Positions 19,718 through 33,600 of a DNA stretch of 64,000 nucleotides are shown here, piece after piece (positions within the stretch are counted from its first letter, which is position 1; every line of letters begins with the position of its first letter). The notes under the pieces were generated by a model. The model made no database searches and was not told where the DNA came from. It saw only the letters and a list, made by a program, of their open reading frames with translations. Source of the stretch: Monocercomonoides exilis (lineage: Eukaryota > Preaxostyla > Oxymonadida > Polymastigidae); contig LSRY02000041.1 of NCBI GenBank assembly GCA_001643675.2, positions 126,501 through 190,500 of the forward strand, given 5' to 3'. Made by a program: the position numbers and the translations under genes.

Positions 19718-22700
19718 TTATTGATCAAAATATAAATGAAAATCAATTGGCTTTTCGAGAGGAATGTCCAATTTAGTATTGCCTATTGTTATGTGAAACA
19801 CGAGCATATCATCTTTAATGTCAAACGGAATTGGCTCGAAAGAAGTTTCCTGTGCTGCATTGAGAGCATCAAAATAATCGCGCAACATGAATTTGAAATG
19901 AATATCAGAAGAATTTCCATCGGGGCTTTTGTTGTTTTTGGCTGTTTCTTGTTGTATGATATTTCTTTTAGAAGAATAATGCAAATGCTTTGAAGCTTCT
20001 TTTATTAATGAAAAAATATTTCGTTCCCCATGATTCAAATGCTGAGATATATTCGCATTATTTTCATTATTAGCTTCATCAGTTGGATGACAGATTACAG
20101 CTGCAGATTTTTTTGGTCTTATTTGACTCTTCTGCGAATATTTTGAATGTCCACAAATTTTATTCGTGGAAACATCTGCAACGAAATTAAAAGCGCCAAT
20201 CTCATTCACTCGCTCAATTATTGGAAGATTGGCTGTCGGATCACAATAAATCCGCATCTCTGTAACTAACGGAAGAATCTTTGCTCTAACTTTAAACATC
20301 ACAGGATACACCGTTGAATTTTGCGTGAAATACAAAGAAAAATAAGGCCTATTAAACTTTGAAGGAAGAAACGAAAGAAAAGAAGGAGAAACGGATGAAT
20401 CTGTGTCACTAGATTCGATTTCTGCATCATCATTCTTTTCAATATGATTCTCTTCTTTTAGCTTCTGTTTCCTCTGATTATTCAGCACATCTCCCACTCG
20501 TGTCTCCTCTCCCCATCCGCTGAAATACCCCAATGAAATGTTATCTATTCTGCAAGTCCTGATAAACTCCCCATTTCTGTAGCGGTAAGTGGCAAACTGG
20601 TCTTTGTATCTGCCAAGCGAAAGAAAATTTAGATCGCCAAGAAAATCAGCCTCAGTCCACAACAGAGGATCATCCGGAGGTCGGCGCTGCTTCAGAGTGA
20701 AGTGGTAGGATGGATCATGGTGTGGATATAAGATACTGAAATTGCTGGTTGAGAATATGTCTGAGAATGAAGAATCCAGAATTTTTTGAAGTTTATCAAG
20801 TAGCTCTTTTTTACTTTCCTCTTCTTCCTGACTCTCTTTGTCTTCCTTTTCTTCTTTCTCATTTTCTTTTGTTTCTTCTTTCTTTTCTTCCTTTTCCTGA
20901 TTCCCTTCACTTTGCTTCTCTTTCGCGTTTATGTCTTCTTTTTCTTCTTTCGAAGTATTCAATGAAATGGTTCTGTTCGAACGAATTGAATGAGTGTCAA
21001 ATGTTTGTGGCCTGGTGAAATGATTGCGAGGCTGCCTAAAATAAGCAGGCGGAGTTGGCAATAAAGACAAAAGAGATGTGAGCAAATTCGATGCGCCGGA
21101 CTGATAAGAAGAGTTGTTGGAAAATAACCCATCGTCTTCGCTGCATTGAGGGGGCCTTGTGCTGTTTGAGGAAAGCTTTGTGTCATTAAGATTTGCGCTT
21201 TTGTTGACAATTTGCAGTTCTTGGCTCGCGTTACTTTCGAAAAAGTCCTTTTCAGCTAAAAACAACATGGCAATCTCGTCGCTTTTCGCAATAAACTTTC
21301 GATCCAAAAGAACGTCACGAAGAGCCAATTTAACCGCATTTGATTCGATACGGGTGAAAAACTCGTTTTCAATCATTGAATCAGTCACATTGGCAGAAAC
21401 GGTGTGAAAACTCTCCTTTATTTTGGATGATGACTTGTGATATAATCTTTTGAAGAAACCAGAAACAACGTTCCAAATGAATTGGATGAGACGATGAATA
21501 AATCCAAAAAATTCGTTTATTGTCTTCAAATAGAAACTGTTTGAAGCACTCTTTGAATTCTTTGTTGCTTTCATTTCTTTTTTCTCTTCATCAATAATAT
21601 CAAGCATTGTATTGAGTATCAGCAATTCACCTTGCATAGTCTTTGTGTTGCAGCTGTTCCATTTGCCCCATCTGTCCTGCAGCGCCTTATCAAATGACTC
21701 TAATGATTGCACAATGGGAAACCAAGAAGAGTATATTGCCTGCGATTTGGAAGGAAGTGGCTTGAAACCAGTTACATTGCACAACTGTGGTACAGACACC
21801 CACACAAGAAGAGATGTTGAATTGACAGGGAAAATCTCTGTAATCTCAGGAATGAGCTCTTCTAATGAAAGACATCAAACATTTAAAAAGAAAAGGTAAG
21901 CAATAAATAAATGGAAGAGAACAGAATTTTTTGATTTAACAACAAACAAATCAAAATAAAATCGTCAAGAAAGAGCAAAAAAGGAATGCTTGATTTTTCA
22001 AAAATAATATCAAACCATCTTCAGACGTCGAATTGTGTGATTTTCTTCTGTAATAATCTTCTGCTTTACAATAGAATCTGGCCTCAGTTGTAAAAGGATG
22101 CAATTGATCGTGAATTGGATCATTAGTAACCTGAAACTTTTCATTGGCGAATTTTTTGTCTAAAGCAGATAAAACATTGTCTTTATGAGAAAGATGATTG
22201 TTTGGATGTCCTTCAAGATAAAGAAGAGACAAATAGTTGGCTTTTCTGTATGTTTGATTCTTCACCCTTTTGTCAAATTCAGAATCTAAATTTTGTGAAA
22301 AATTCTTTTCAAATTCAATAAGTTCTGAAAATGGAATATCAATCTCAGCAAGGTGAAATTCTCCACTGTAATAGCCATATGAAGTGAAATCCGAATCTTG
22401 TGCATCAAACAATAAATCATCGAACAAATCTTTTCCAAATGGATCGGAATCAGAAGAAAAGTCAAGAAAAGTTGTGTGAGCAACTTGAAACATTTCCAGC
22501 GGTAAAAGTGTAAATAATTCATCATATGCATAAAACCAAATAGGTTTTTGAAATAAATTGTCCTTAAGCACATCAATTGCTTCATATTCAGTTGTGTTTC
22601 TCAAATAACGATACTTGGGCTCATTTTTATAAAAAGCTGATTGATTTACTGATGCCAAATTATTATGTTGCACAGATGAATTTGTTGCATTTCTCGAAAA

Positions 22701-23138
22701 AATATCTCCATCGAGAATGGCCTGATAAATTGATATGATTTTGCTTGAATTTTTAACTGAATGGATGTATAAATCTCAATTAAACAAATGTAAATTATAC
22801 AAACTGTCATTGGTTTTGAAATGGGCTGTGATATCATTTTCAACTAAGCATGCATAACTCGCATTTTCGAATGAAAAATGAATTGCATCAGAAGGCTGGT
22901 TAAAAACAAATTCAAAAATTTGTAATTCCAGATTAGAATTTCAATGAGATGCTCAACATATGAATAAGAATGATACAATGCTGCAAACTATTTCTTCCTT
23001 TTTAAGTTGTTTCTTTGAAAAATAAACTCCATTCCAATCATCAAAAATCTCTAAATCATTATCGGGAATTCCATCAAAGCAAAAATCACTGCTGAATATA
23101 AATAACAAAATATTTAAGTAATATATGCATCTTAACAT
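19718..23138 (-). CDS. Secretory-pathway protein with two MRH-like (erlectin/OS-9-type) domains
   Basis: Four exons: 23,138-22,989, 22,895-22,786, 22,743-22,016 and 21,861-19,718, with introns of 93, 42 and 154 nt. All phases agree, giving 1,043 residues. The ATG at 23,138 opens into a signal peptide (MLRCIYYLNILLFIFSSDFC). Two regions share one layout: a YGYYSG or LGYFSGWG motif (about residues 208 and 774), a long loop, then TTEARFYC (about 307) or VTEMRIYCDP (about 861), followed by 25-40 residues to a Cys (VPQLC; NKICGH). The 'T-E-x-R-x-x-C ... V.EI....C' end matches the last strands of mannose-6-phosphate-receptor-homology domains. Two such domains recall erlectin, an ER lectin of glycoprotein degradation. 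A charged Lys/Glu stretch separates them. No HDEL-type signal or membrane anchor is visible. The MRH assignment rests on this pattern only. Confidence 0.55.
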
Positions 23139-23673
23139 TTTCAGTTTTGCAAAAACATTAACAATGGAAAATATATTGGGTATAATAGAAATAATTCTTT
23201 GCGACATGATTGTGAACGCTTTAATAAAAAGATGAATTGATACAAAACTTCATTTCCAAATTTCTTATTTTTTTATGAAATAATTATTCAAAAATACTTT
23301 GACAAAAATATTTGGTATATGAATTATAAAATGAATCCTAAATTTTCCTGTGGATAATTTGAATTTTAATTTTAAATTATTGAATAAGTTTCAAATTTGA
23401 TTTGCATATTTAGGTGAGCTCGAATCACATGTAAAAAAAGGAAATTCAGAGGTCATTCAATAATCAAACATTTTTCTATTGATTGATTGCAGAAAAAATA
23501 AAAAAGAGAACTGATAATCATGAGCTATGTCAAGTATCGATCAGATAAATCAAATAAATTTCAACATCATCATATTCCATTTTTGGAATAATCATACAAA
23601 AGAAAACAATATCTTATATTTCTGTATTTTTTTCATATTTTTCAGATCGACTGAAACAAACATTCATCCAATT
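23139..23673. other. Spacer between two minus-strand genes
   Basis: 535 bases of AT-rich sequence between the 3' end of CEP76 and the start of the MRH-domain gene. It must contain the promoter of the latter. A short in-frame ATG upstream (23,207) would extend that protein by 23 residues, but the downstream ATG gives the better signal peptide. Nothing else is recognisable. Confidence 0.5.
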
Positions 23674-26600
23674 TTATTGCTTCTCGAATTGATTCTGAAG
23701 AAACAAGGCTCCCACAATAATCCAGCAAGCAGCAATCCTGTCGTCCTCGCAAACAGGTGCAACTCTGAGGCACAGCGCAAGAGCAAGTGCATCTCTTGAG
23801 CCGACAAGTGAATGTGTCTGCTGATTAGCCACAATCGATTCCAGCGCATGTTGAGGCGTCAAAGGCGCCCGAAGGAACAGAGGAACAGCTTTGAGAGATA
23901 CTTTATCTGAAAGTGATCTGCTTGCCATCGTCTCCACATCAGCAAATGCAGATGAGAGAGAAATTCCGCTTGTGGATTCCATTTCGAGGAGTGGAAGAGA
24001 AGGAGACAGAAGTGAAGAAAAACGAGAATCAATTGGAATCGCGGGAAGAGCTAGCGAATTGCGGTGTGTTATAATGAGCTCCGAAAGAGAAGATAACAAG
24101 GTTGATTCGAACACAGAAAGGCTTCTAAGAGAAGAAGAAGGAGGCAATAAGCAATGCTTCATTCTATAATTATTCAAAGCCAAAAAATAGAAAAGGAAAT
24201 TACAAAAAAAATTGTTTAAAAAATAAGAAACAATAAATTTTGGATTGAATACGTAAGAAAAATGAATACCTTTGCCCAAACGATTCGCAATCAACTGAAT
24301 AGCAACTCCATTGCGACTGATCTGCGAAGTCAAACGAATAGCGTGTGTTGATTGTAATTGATTTCTTTCTTTTATCCTCTTTTCCTTCTGAAGCATGCTC
24401 CCTTTTTTCTGAATGCTGTTTGCGAGAAGGAGCCACAGAAACAAACGGAGGTTGTAGATTTGCCAGGAAAGTTGAGCTGTTCACAAGCAGCGCTGGCCAA
24501 AACACAGAAGCAATGGGAGTTCCATTCATTTCGCTTTCATTTAGTGACATTCTTTGTCTTTCTTTTCTGCTTCCAAATATCTTTTCTTCCATTGCGTTTG
24601 TTTTTCTCTCGTTCAATTGTCTCAGCTGAGCAGCAAATGACTTGTTCCGCTGTTCAATGAACTCCTCAAAGGGGAGAACAACTCCTGTCTGCGGATCCCA
24701 CAACTTGCACTTTGCACCTGCTCCATCTCCACTTATTGTCGCAACACACACTTCTTCCAATCTTGGAGTCACAAAGCAATACGACGAAGAATTTCTTCTA
24801 TTTGATTTATCAGATTCTCTTTCCTTGGAACTGTCATAATTTTTCTTTTTCTTCTTTTTCATCCAATTCACTCTCGAACAATAGCACACAAAAGCATTCA
24901 ATCCAAACCCCAAAAGAAGCGAACACAACAGAAATGCTCTTTCTTCGTCTGTTCCTCTTCCGTTGATCAGCACCTCACTCACATTCCACAGGCGCCCTTC
25001 TCGTTGGAGAATTCTGGATGAAACACTTTTATCTCCAAGACTGATGGATGCTTCTGTTTGCTGAGGAAGCTTTTCCCGCTTCTTCATTTCAGCCAGATCA
25101 TTCCATCGTGCACTGAGGAGTCTGAAATCTTCTTCCACAGCAGAATTCGCTGAAAGAGTGTCTTTTCTGATTTCAGCATCCATTTTGTTGAGCAGCGAGG
25201 CACACAAAGCAGCGTGGCGTGGCGTGTCCATTTCGCGAAATGCTCCTCGCAATGGAGTGACAAACAAGCACAGTGGATAGACAGCACCTGATGTTGCTTT
25301 TGAGATCAAGGATGGGAAATGGCAGCAGCTGCACCCGCGAAGTGAAGGTGATGTGGATGGAAATGAATTGATAGGATGAGGTGAGGGTGAGGTGGCACAT
25401 GAGGATGAAGGAGATGTTGAAGATGAAGAAGATGAGCTTGTTTTTTGATACTCAGTAGAATCAATACCAAATTCTTGATTCCATGATTGCTGTATGGTTT
25501 GAGAAACTTTTGACAACCAATTTGACATTGATTCAAAAAGTGCTTCTGTCTTAGCAGATTGGTTCAGTCTTTGAGATATTGTTGCCTGAGTTAAAACAGC
25601 TTCAATTTTCATTGCGACTGTAATTGGCTCTTTCTGCAAAGAAGATGAAGTCGAGGCTGAAGCAGAGGAAGAGGAAGATGAAGAGGATGGAAAAGTTGAA
25701 ACTTCACTGTTAGCAGCATCAGTTGCATCTCCTCTTCCCATCTGCCAGCCTTCGTTGCCTGCTTGTAATGCACCAGCTTTGCTTTGCTCAGCGTCAGTCA
25801 AGTGGATCGAGTGGTAATCGTATCCAACAACAGACACTTTCACCATCACAATCCCTTTTGACTCATGATCTTCTGCTCTGTTTTTCGACTTGATCTCCAC
25901 AGGGCACAAGATAGGCGCATAAAACGCCTTTGTCCAGTTCAGCCAGCCGCTTCCGATGCTCCGCTGTTCTCCGCTTGGCAGCTGCGCAACAACAACAAAC
26001 AGAAGACGTGGGTCAACGTGGCTGAGAAGTTCAGCCATCGGCAGTTCTCTCAAAGCATCTGTGAATGACAGCAAAAAGGATGATTGATGTGAATTTGAAG
26101 AAGAAGAAGAAGAAGAAGAAGAAGAAGAAGAAGAAGAAGAAGAAGAATTATAAGAGGCAAATTTTGGTTCCAATTCTGCCGGAACCGGAGGATAAGTTCG
26201 AAATCGTGTTCCGTTGCATACGATATGCACAGTAACTGTTGTTCCTGGAGTGAAGCGAGAGAAAGGTGAAGGTGAATGCATATCATAGAAATCAGTGAAT
26301 GCTCGTCCGTTCAGCACATCAATGCGGACTGTCACAAAAGGCTTCTTCGACAAGACTGCTTCAATTGCACGAAATCTCCTCTTTGAAATGATTTGTGATG
26401 CGTCTTCGGCTGAAGGGTCGTTGCTGTGCTGATGCTTTCTTCGTTCAATTTCTTCTTTGGCTTCTTTGTCCTGCTCCACAAAATCGGCTGTCGTTGGCAT
26501 TCCGTCCAGTTGGCTTTTGACAAACTCTGAGAAATACGAAGAAGCAGTCTTATCTTTTGGAGGAATTGCAGATGGGACAGTTGATTTTATAAATGGAAAA

Positions 26601-27445
26601 GCAGTTGAGTCGATTGAATATTCTTTTGGAAGCGAATGAATTGCTTCTTCAACATTCCGACTATCATCGTTTTCTGGATGAACATTTGATCTTTTAAATG
26701 TAGGCTTTTCAGATTTTTCGTATCTATTTGCAGTAGGAGATGTGAAAGAAGTTGGAATGAAAGATGATGACGAAACGAATGAAGAAGGAATATTGTGAGG
26801 TGAAATAGGTGGAAGAGTTGCTTTTGTATCCTCACTTGTTGATTTCGCTTTTTCTATCCTCTTTCCTTCATTCATTCGTTTCCCCAAAGCTCTTGAAGCA
26901 AATTTCATTGATCGAGCAGTGACGAACACAATTGGTCTTGCAGCTTGGCAATGCAACAAATGCTTTTGAATGTGTTGAGAAGTTAGATTCTTTCTTTGGG
27001 AATTATCATCTCCACTTGCATTGCTGCTCTCTTGATCTTCTTCTGATTCTTCGTAATCGTCTTCGTCCTCTTCTTCTTCCTCCTCGTCGTATTCTTCTTC
27101 AACTTCCTCTTCGTATTCTTCGTATTCATCATCTGAACAATTATCTTCAGATTTCCCTTCAGCTTTAAAAGAATTTCTTTTTTCGTTTTGTTGTAATGAG
27201 CATTCATTTTCAGCTTTGCAGCTTTGTGCATTTGAATTCGATTTATTATCATTTGATTTTGATGGAATTTTATTCTCATCATTTGATGAATAATCGTTAT
27301 CTCTTTCTTTTTGTTCATTGTGTGACTATGTTTTGCGCAAAAAAAATTGGAAAACTTCAATGCTGAAAAGAGAAAAACAAAAAATTATAAATACCATTTT
27401 TGCACCTTTTATTGCTTGCTTTGTTCCATCTCCCATTTCATCCAT
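23674..27445 (-). CDS. CEP76: CEP76-like centrosomal/centriolar protein
   Basis: Three exons: 27,445-27,395, 27,325-24,270 and 24,163-23,674, with introns of 69 and 106 nt. Phases agree and give 1,198 residues, starting MDEMGDGTKQAIKGAKM. CEP76 restricts centriole over-duplication in animals and belongs with CC2D2A to proteins having C2-like and inactive transglutaminase-like domains. Recognised parts are a C2-like segment (FVTVRIDVLNGRAF, near residue 350), PLRGAFREMDTPRHAALCAS (near 710), INGRGTDEERAFLLCSLLLG (near 798), DFADQSQWSCYS, the LIITHR...SLLSPSLPLLEME block and the closing RVAPVCEDDRIAACWIIVGA. All match the CEP76 order. Human CEP76 is about 660 residues; the excess is an acidic N-terminal extension and Ser-rich loops, including a poly-Ser tract near residue 420. 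It is divergent with the armadillo-like gene. I am confident of the family. Confidence 0.85.
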
Positions 27446-27607
27446 TTTATTATAAACTCACTTTTCTAAATATTTTTATATTCAAAATCAACTATAACCA
27501 AAGCCAGCTCAAAAAATATTTTAAATGATTTACACTTTTTAGTATAGTTAAATGATCAATTTTTGCAATATTTTTCAATCACAGATAAGTGCATGTTCAT
27601 CATTTTA
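27446..27607. promoter_or_regulatory. Divergent promoter region between CEP76 and the armadillo-like gene
   Basis: Only about 160 bases separate the CEP76 start codon (minus strand) from the first candidate ATG of the plus-strand gene. If that ATG is right, both promoters must share this AT-rich stretch. I see no defined element. If the plus-strand gene starts further downstream, the shared region grows to about 400-500 bases. Confidence 0.35.
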
Positions 27608-30600
27608 ATGACTGTTCGCACCATTTTCCTACCTGAATACCACACAAACATAAATCTGATCAATGAAAAATTACAAGAAAAGAGTATGCAAAAAGATCGG
27701 TTGATTTTTATTATTTTCTTTGCATATAGGTTTAATTTTTTTGTTATATCTGTATGAATGCCGTATGAAATGTCCTTAATTTTGCTTACATTATTATCAA
27801 TAAATTTTTCTTTGAAATAAATTTAGAATTCAACATTCTCTTTGAAACTCCTGAAACCGAATAAAATTGCAACAACTATTGAATCAATACGTAACATACG
27901 TAATCAAATAGATCTTGGTTTAATATTTTAATTAATTCAAAAATTTTGAAAATTTATTTTTGAATGAAAGGAAATGAGAAATGCAAAGAAGCTTGCTTGA
28001 ATTTTCGTAACTTTCTTGTATTTTTGTGCAATGCAATTGTTACCAGACCGAATCAGAAACTATTTGTATGAAGGAGTTTTATTTCAGTTATGGTTTAAAC
28101 GAGCTTTAAAATTTTATTTTGCAGGATGAAAGCTTTCGACTTCTTTTGAGCCTTTGTTCATTGCCTTCTGATATAGATCCGCAATATAATATTCCTCTGC
28201 TCATAAGAATATTTGATGCTCTTTATCTTGTATGCATGCTTTGCTCTACATCAAATTGTTAAAAATTATTCGTTTTTTCAGATGTCGACAGAAGATTCCA
28301 GATACGCTGCTTTGTGCGCAACATTGTATGTCTAATTTATTATTACTACAAACATAGAAAAGGAAATGAATTTTATTTTTTGAAAAGGATTTTGCTTGAA
28401 ACTGATCCAGAACAAGCTCAGTTGGTGTATGATTGCGGGTATGTTTACAGGATAGCTATTCTGTTGGAAGAAGACGAAAGCCGAAAGTTCCACATGGAAA
28501 AGAACATGATCATGAAAAGGCATCAAAACAGAGAAAAAAGAGAGGCAGGCTTGTGGAAGCAGCTCATTTTGTACCAGATGAAGAAAGACATCAAAAAAAG
28601 ACTTCGAAAAAGAACAAATAGCAAAAAGCAAGCAACAAGCAAAATGCATACAAGTTCCATTTCTTCTTCCGAGTCTCCATCAGCACCTCCATCTGCTTCA
28701 TCTTCATCTGCATTTTCACTTTTGTCCCAACCTGTTTCTGAACACGATAGTTTTTATTCAGCTGCTTCCTCTTCAGCCCCAAAGACTTCACAATCAAGCT
28801 CAGCAGTTCCGTTTTCGTTGCTTTCTTCTTCCTCCTCCTCTTCCTCCTCTTCATTTTCTTCTTCTCAACCATCTTCTTTTGCTTTTGACTCAGATGCATC
28901 ATTTGCAACTCAACAAACTTCTGTTGAGACGATGAATTTATCTTTGTCAATTTTGTCTCAAATGGAAGAAACTGTTCCTGAAATGCGTTCTCCTCCATTA
29001 ACACCCCCATCCCATTTATCATCTTCTTCATCCTCCTCCTCCTCTTCTTCTTCATCCTCTTCATCTTTAACAGAAGATGCATTGGAGAGAGAAGAAGAAG
29101 AGCTTGAGAATGGGGTGGATGATGAGCTTGCACTCAAAATGAAAGAGCATGGCTCCTCTTATCAAATGATGGCACTGATGAATGCATTCAGCAATGATCC
29201 CTCTTCTTATTACACAGACGAACAAAGCACAGAGAATGAGACGAATTTGATTGAAAGAGACGAGAAGAGCTTTTCATTGGCTATTCAGGGCGAGACAGAT
29301 TATCAGAACAGCAGCTATTCTGATGATGTGGACGCAAACTCAGCTCTATGCTGTTCATCATCATCATCTTCTTCTTCTTCTTCTTCTTCTTCTTCTTCCA
29401 CTGAATTAATCAAAAGTTCACAAATCCTCCCTCTTTCTGAAACAGGCCTCGCCTTGTTTATGCCAAAGAAACACAAAAAACACAGAGACATCGAAGAGAA
29501 TGAGAACGAGAACGAGAATGAGCCATTGCTTGTGGATGTCTGCCTGCAAATATTGTACCAGCTCTTCTCGTCAAACGCCACACACAGAAAGATATTCCAA
29601 GTGCAGCTGTTGTATGCAAACAGGGCGAATGGCAGTGAAATGAATGAAGTTGGGGCAGATATGAGTGAAGATTGGGGATATTCAGATGGGCCAATGAAGA
29701 GATCATATTACGAAGAGAGCATGGGAAGTGGCAGCGGAGGTGGCTACTCTTCGTTCAGTGTTGATGACTCTTATCTCTATTCTGCTTCATCATCATCATC
29801 ATCATCTTCTTCTTCTTCTTCTTCAAATATCTATGATTACAATGATTCATATCCACAATCTGCTTCCTCTTCTTCTTCCTCCTCCTCTTCCTCCTCTTCT
29901 TCTTCTCTTATGCTCACTGAGCCCACTCCCTCTGCCATTGAATCGCTGCACATCAAACGTGAGGGAGATGTCGAGTATTTCGACCCAGCCGAGTTGGAGC
30001 GCCTGGAAGAAGAGAAAGGCGGAGTGATGGATGGCGAGGTAGCATTTGACTATATTTCTGAGGCTGATCAGGAAAAAGGCATAGCTCAGCTGGATGCGAA
30101 GGAGCTGATGAGGCTGGTGGGAGGGGAAGAGAAGAGCGAAAGAGGAGGATGGACACAGCAGACAGAGGGGCAGACATCGTTGACATTGAAACCAACTTCT
30201 TATGCTTCTTCTTCATCATCATCATCTTCTTCTTCTTCTTCTTCAATTGTTCCTTCGTCCTCCAATCAGTCATCTTCATTGCCACCCAAACAGACACAGC
30301 CAACATTTGACGAAGAGATTCTCATTCTCTTTCCTGTTCTGAAGCGCATTTTGCACAACAGAAGACTCGACGGATCGGCTTATGAAAAGCAGTTTGGCGA
30401 AGGAAAAGCAAAGAGGAAACTGGAGAGAGAAGAAAAGATGACGAAAAGAAGCATTTTGAGAGAGCAGAAGTTGATTGAAAGAGAGCTGAGAAGAGCTGAG
30501 AAGAAAGAAAGAGAAAGAGAAAGAGAAAGAGAAAGAGAAAGAGAAAGAGAAGAAGGAGAAGGAGAAGGAAAGGAAGACAATAAAATGAACAAGGATGATG

Positions 30601-33600
30601 AATGCAGGCAAAAGCATAAACATAGACATCATCATGAACATGGGGCAGATTCTGATGTGAGTGAGGATGTGAGTGGGGAAGCTGATTCGCACAGCACAGA
30701 CAGCAATACAAGCAGTGATGATAGTGACGATAGTGATGATGAAGATGAAGACAACAGAAAAGGAAGAGGAGCGATGAAAGAGACGATTGAAGAGATGGAC
30801 TGCGATGAAGGATATTCTTTTCAGACAAGATGGATGGCTCACTTGGTGATGCACCAGATGCTCGGAAGGAGAGGCTTGAAGCAATTCTTTCACTATTTAG
30901 CATCTAATTGTCTTTCTATTATGCCATTTATCTTTTCATCGATCCTTATTTCATTCTGAATGCATTTGACTTTTTTCATATTTGAATGTGTTGTTTTGAT
31001 GAAACAGGGAGAAAGAAGAGAATCAGAGAGGCACCCGAAGAAGTTGTGGAGCGTCTGCCAATTCCCATCTTGCAGAAACTTGTTGAACGACTTTTGTTTG
31101 ATTCATTTGCTTTGTTTTATTCTTCAAATTGATGAAAATTCTTTTCTTTTAACACTCTTTCATAATCTGATTTTCGTATTCTCCATATCTTTCAACATCT
31201 TTTCAATATTTTATTTATTCTCCAATTATCCATTCTTCTATCTATCTGTCTATCTATCTGTCTATCTGTCTATCTATCTATCTATATGTGCACATAATTT
31301 AATCCCCATTTGAACTCTTCCCATTTAGTGCCAAGCCTCAGAGCGTGACTATTTCTCCTCTCATGACACTCTCTCAGCAGCTCCGCCATCATCGCGAAGT
31401 AGCCGACGATCTGCTTGGAATGCGCTTTGCCCCTGCTATCTTCTCTCTCATGTCTTCTTCCACTCCTCAGGTAGTTTTTTACTCCTCTCAGGTTTGTGTC
31501 TTAAAGATTAAATAAAAAAATATTCATTTGAAACATTTTTATTTTATTCTCTTATGTGTTTGTATATCCTTTCTGATTTCATTTTAATAATTGCCTTATT
31601 TCCAACTTCATCCAATTGAATAATGTTCTTGTTTCTGAACTCATTTATTCCCATTCCCATCTAACAGACAGCTGCTCTGTTTGCCCTCTGTGGTGCCTTC
31701 CCTGCCTTGGCGTGCTTCCAGACACACATCTTCCACCAGGCAATTCGCATCATCCCTCAGACGATGGTGCATGACAGCGAAACCACACTCAACTGCCTGA
31801 GGTTGCTGCAAGAGGCAGTCAGAGACTCCAACGAGCAGCGCCTCGCACTGTGCAAAGTGGGTCTGCTGGTGTCCATCTGCCGGCTGCTGCTGAATGAGAG
31901 AGAGAAGACAAGATCAGCCTCGATGAAGGCGAGGGAGAGGCTGAAGAACATGAGTCTGCGGAAGGAGAAGGAACTGGAGCGCAAAAAGAGGACGGGAGGG
32001 AGGTTGGAGCAGGAAGATCGGAGGACGCTGAAGCAGAAGAAGAGGGAGCAAGAGGAAGAAGAGAGAGAGAAGAGGGAGCTGATGCAGCTGATGGCAGGGA
32101 GGCAGAGTCCGCGTCTGGTGTATCCAGCGCTTGTTGTACTGGAAAGAGGGTTTGTGCGGCCAGTGTATGATTTGGATGATAACTACTACAAATGCCTGAG
32201 CGAAAAGGGGAAGATGAATCTGTCGCTGCTTCTGCTGGATGCCTTCCGCATGTGCAGAGAGGTGGAGCTGAAGAGGACAGCAGCGTTTGTGATGTGCTTC
32301 CTGTACAACGAGAGTGAGATGCTGAATGGCGACTTCGGATGGATCCAGGAAGAGATCGATGGGCATCTGCATCAGGTGAACTTCAGAGCGCGGAGGATGC
32401 GGAGAGCAGAGAGGAGGAATCTGGAGCACTGGAACGCGATTGCGAGGAGGAGGCAAGGAGGAGGGTTTGGGCGAAGAGGCGGTGGAAGAGTCGATCGGAA
32501 TCAAATGGTGTATCGGCAAATTGGTGTGAGGGAGCTGGATGAGAATGGGAATGTGCGGGAGACGAGTCTGGAGAGGAGGAGGAGAGAAGAAGAGGAAAGA
32601 GTGGAGAGGATGATCCAGGAGGAGGAGAGAAGCGAATCTGAGCTGACGGAGGACAATTTGAGCGATTTCTTTGGAGAAGAAGGAGGAGAGGACAGAGAAA
32701 GAATAGAGATAAAAAGGAAGAAGAGGAAGAAGAAAGCAGAAAAGGACAAAAGAAGAAAGGAAGCCAAAAAGGAGAAAGAAGTGCAGGAGATGCTGATGAT
32801 GACCAAGGATCCGAAGACATTGTTTATGGACATTCTGGTGAAGGCCTTTGTGGAAAACTCGAAGTCTGTGGAGAGTTGGATCAATACGGTACTCAATGTT
32901 GACGACCAGCCAGTGGCAAACGAGGAAAGATGGGTGACACTCAGGAGAGCTGTGAGGCAGAGGGACAGAAGGAGGCTGAGGGGGGCAATGGCTGCAGACG
33001 ATGAAGAAGTGGACTCAGAAGAAGAGATGGCGAACATAATGAGGATGTTGGATGAGAAAGAGAAGGAGAGGAAGGAGAAGAGAATAGAAGAGGAGCTGAT
33101 GGCAATGGAGGCAGGTCTTAATGAAAAATTAGCAAAAGAAAAAGAAAAAGAAAAAGGGGAAGGAAAAGGAAAAGGAAAAGAAGATGAAGGAGAAGAAGAA
33201 GAGGAGGAGGAGGAGGAGGAGAATCAGAAGGAAAAAGACAAAGAATGGAGGAAAGCAGAGGAAGAAAGGTTGATTGCAGAGATGAGAGAGAAAGAGGAAA
33301 GGCGACTGATTGAGCTGGAGCGGCTGGGGAGAGCGAAAGAAGCAGCAGAAGAGGAAGCAAGACGGCAAGCAGAAGAAGAAAGACTGCAGATAGAAAGAGA
33401 AGAACAGGAGCGAAGAGCACGCGAGACACCGCAGGAGAGGCTTGAGAGAGAAGCGAGAGAGAGGAGAGAGGCGAGGGAGAGGAGGGAAGAGGCTGAGAGA
33501 GAAGCAAATGAACAGCAGGTGCGGGTGAATGCATTGCTTTCGATTGTCGCAGGAGAAAGATTCAGTTTGAAGTTATTGATTGTTCAAAGTGAGATTAACC

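Noticed and set aside
26050-26286. Minus-strand poly-Leu frame inside CEP76
   Set aside because: It is a shifted reading of the CEP76 serine tract.
27964-28065. ATG at 27,964 as the start of the armadillo-like gene
   Set aside because: It gives an in-frame first exon, but splicing 27,827-27,917 to 27,989 yields a smoother helical sequence (NQIDLEACLNFRNFLVFLCN), so I preferred an upstream start. Both remain possible.
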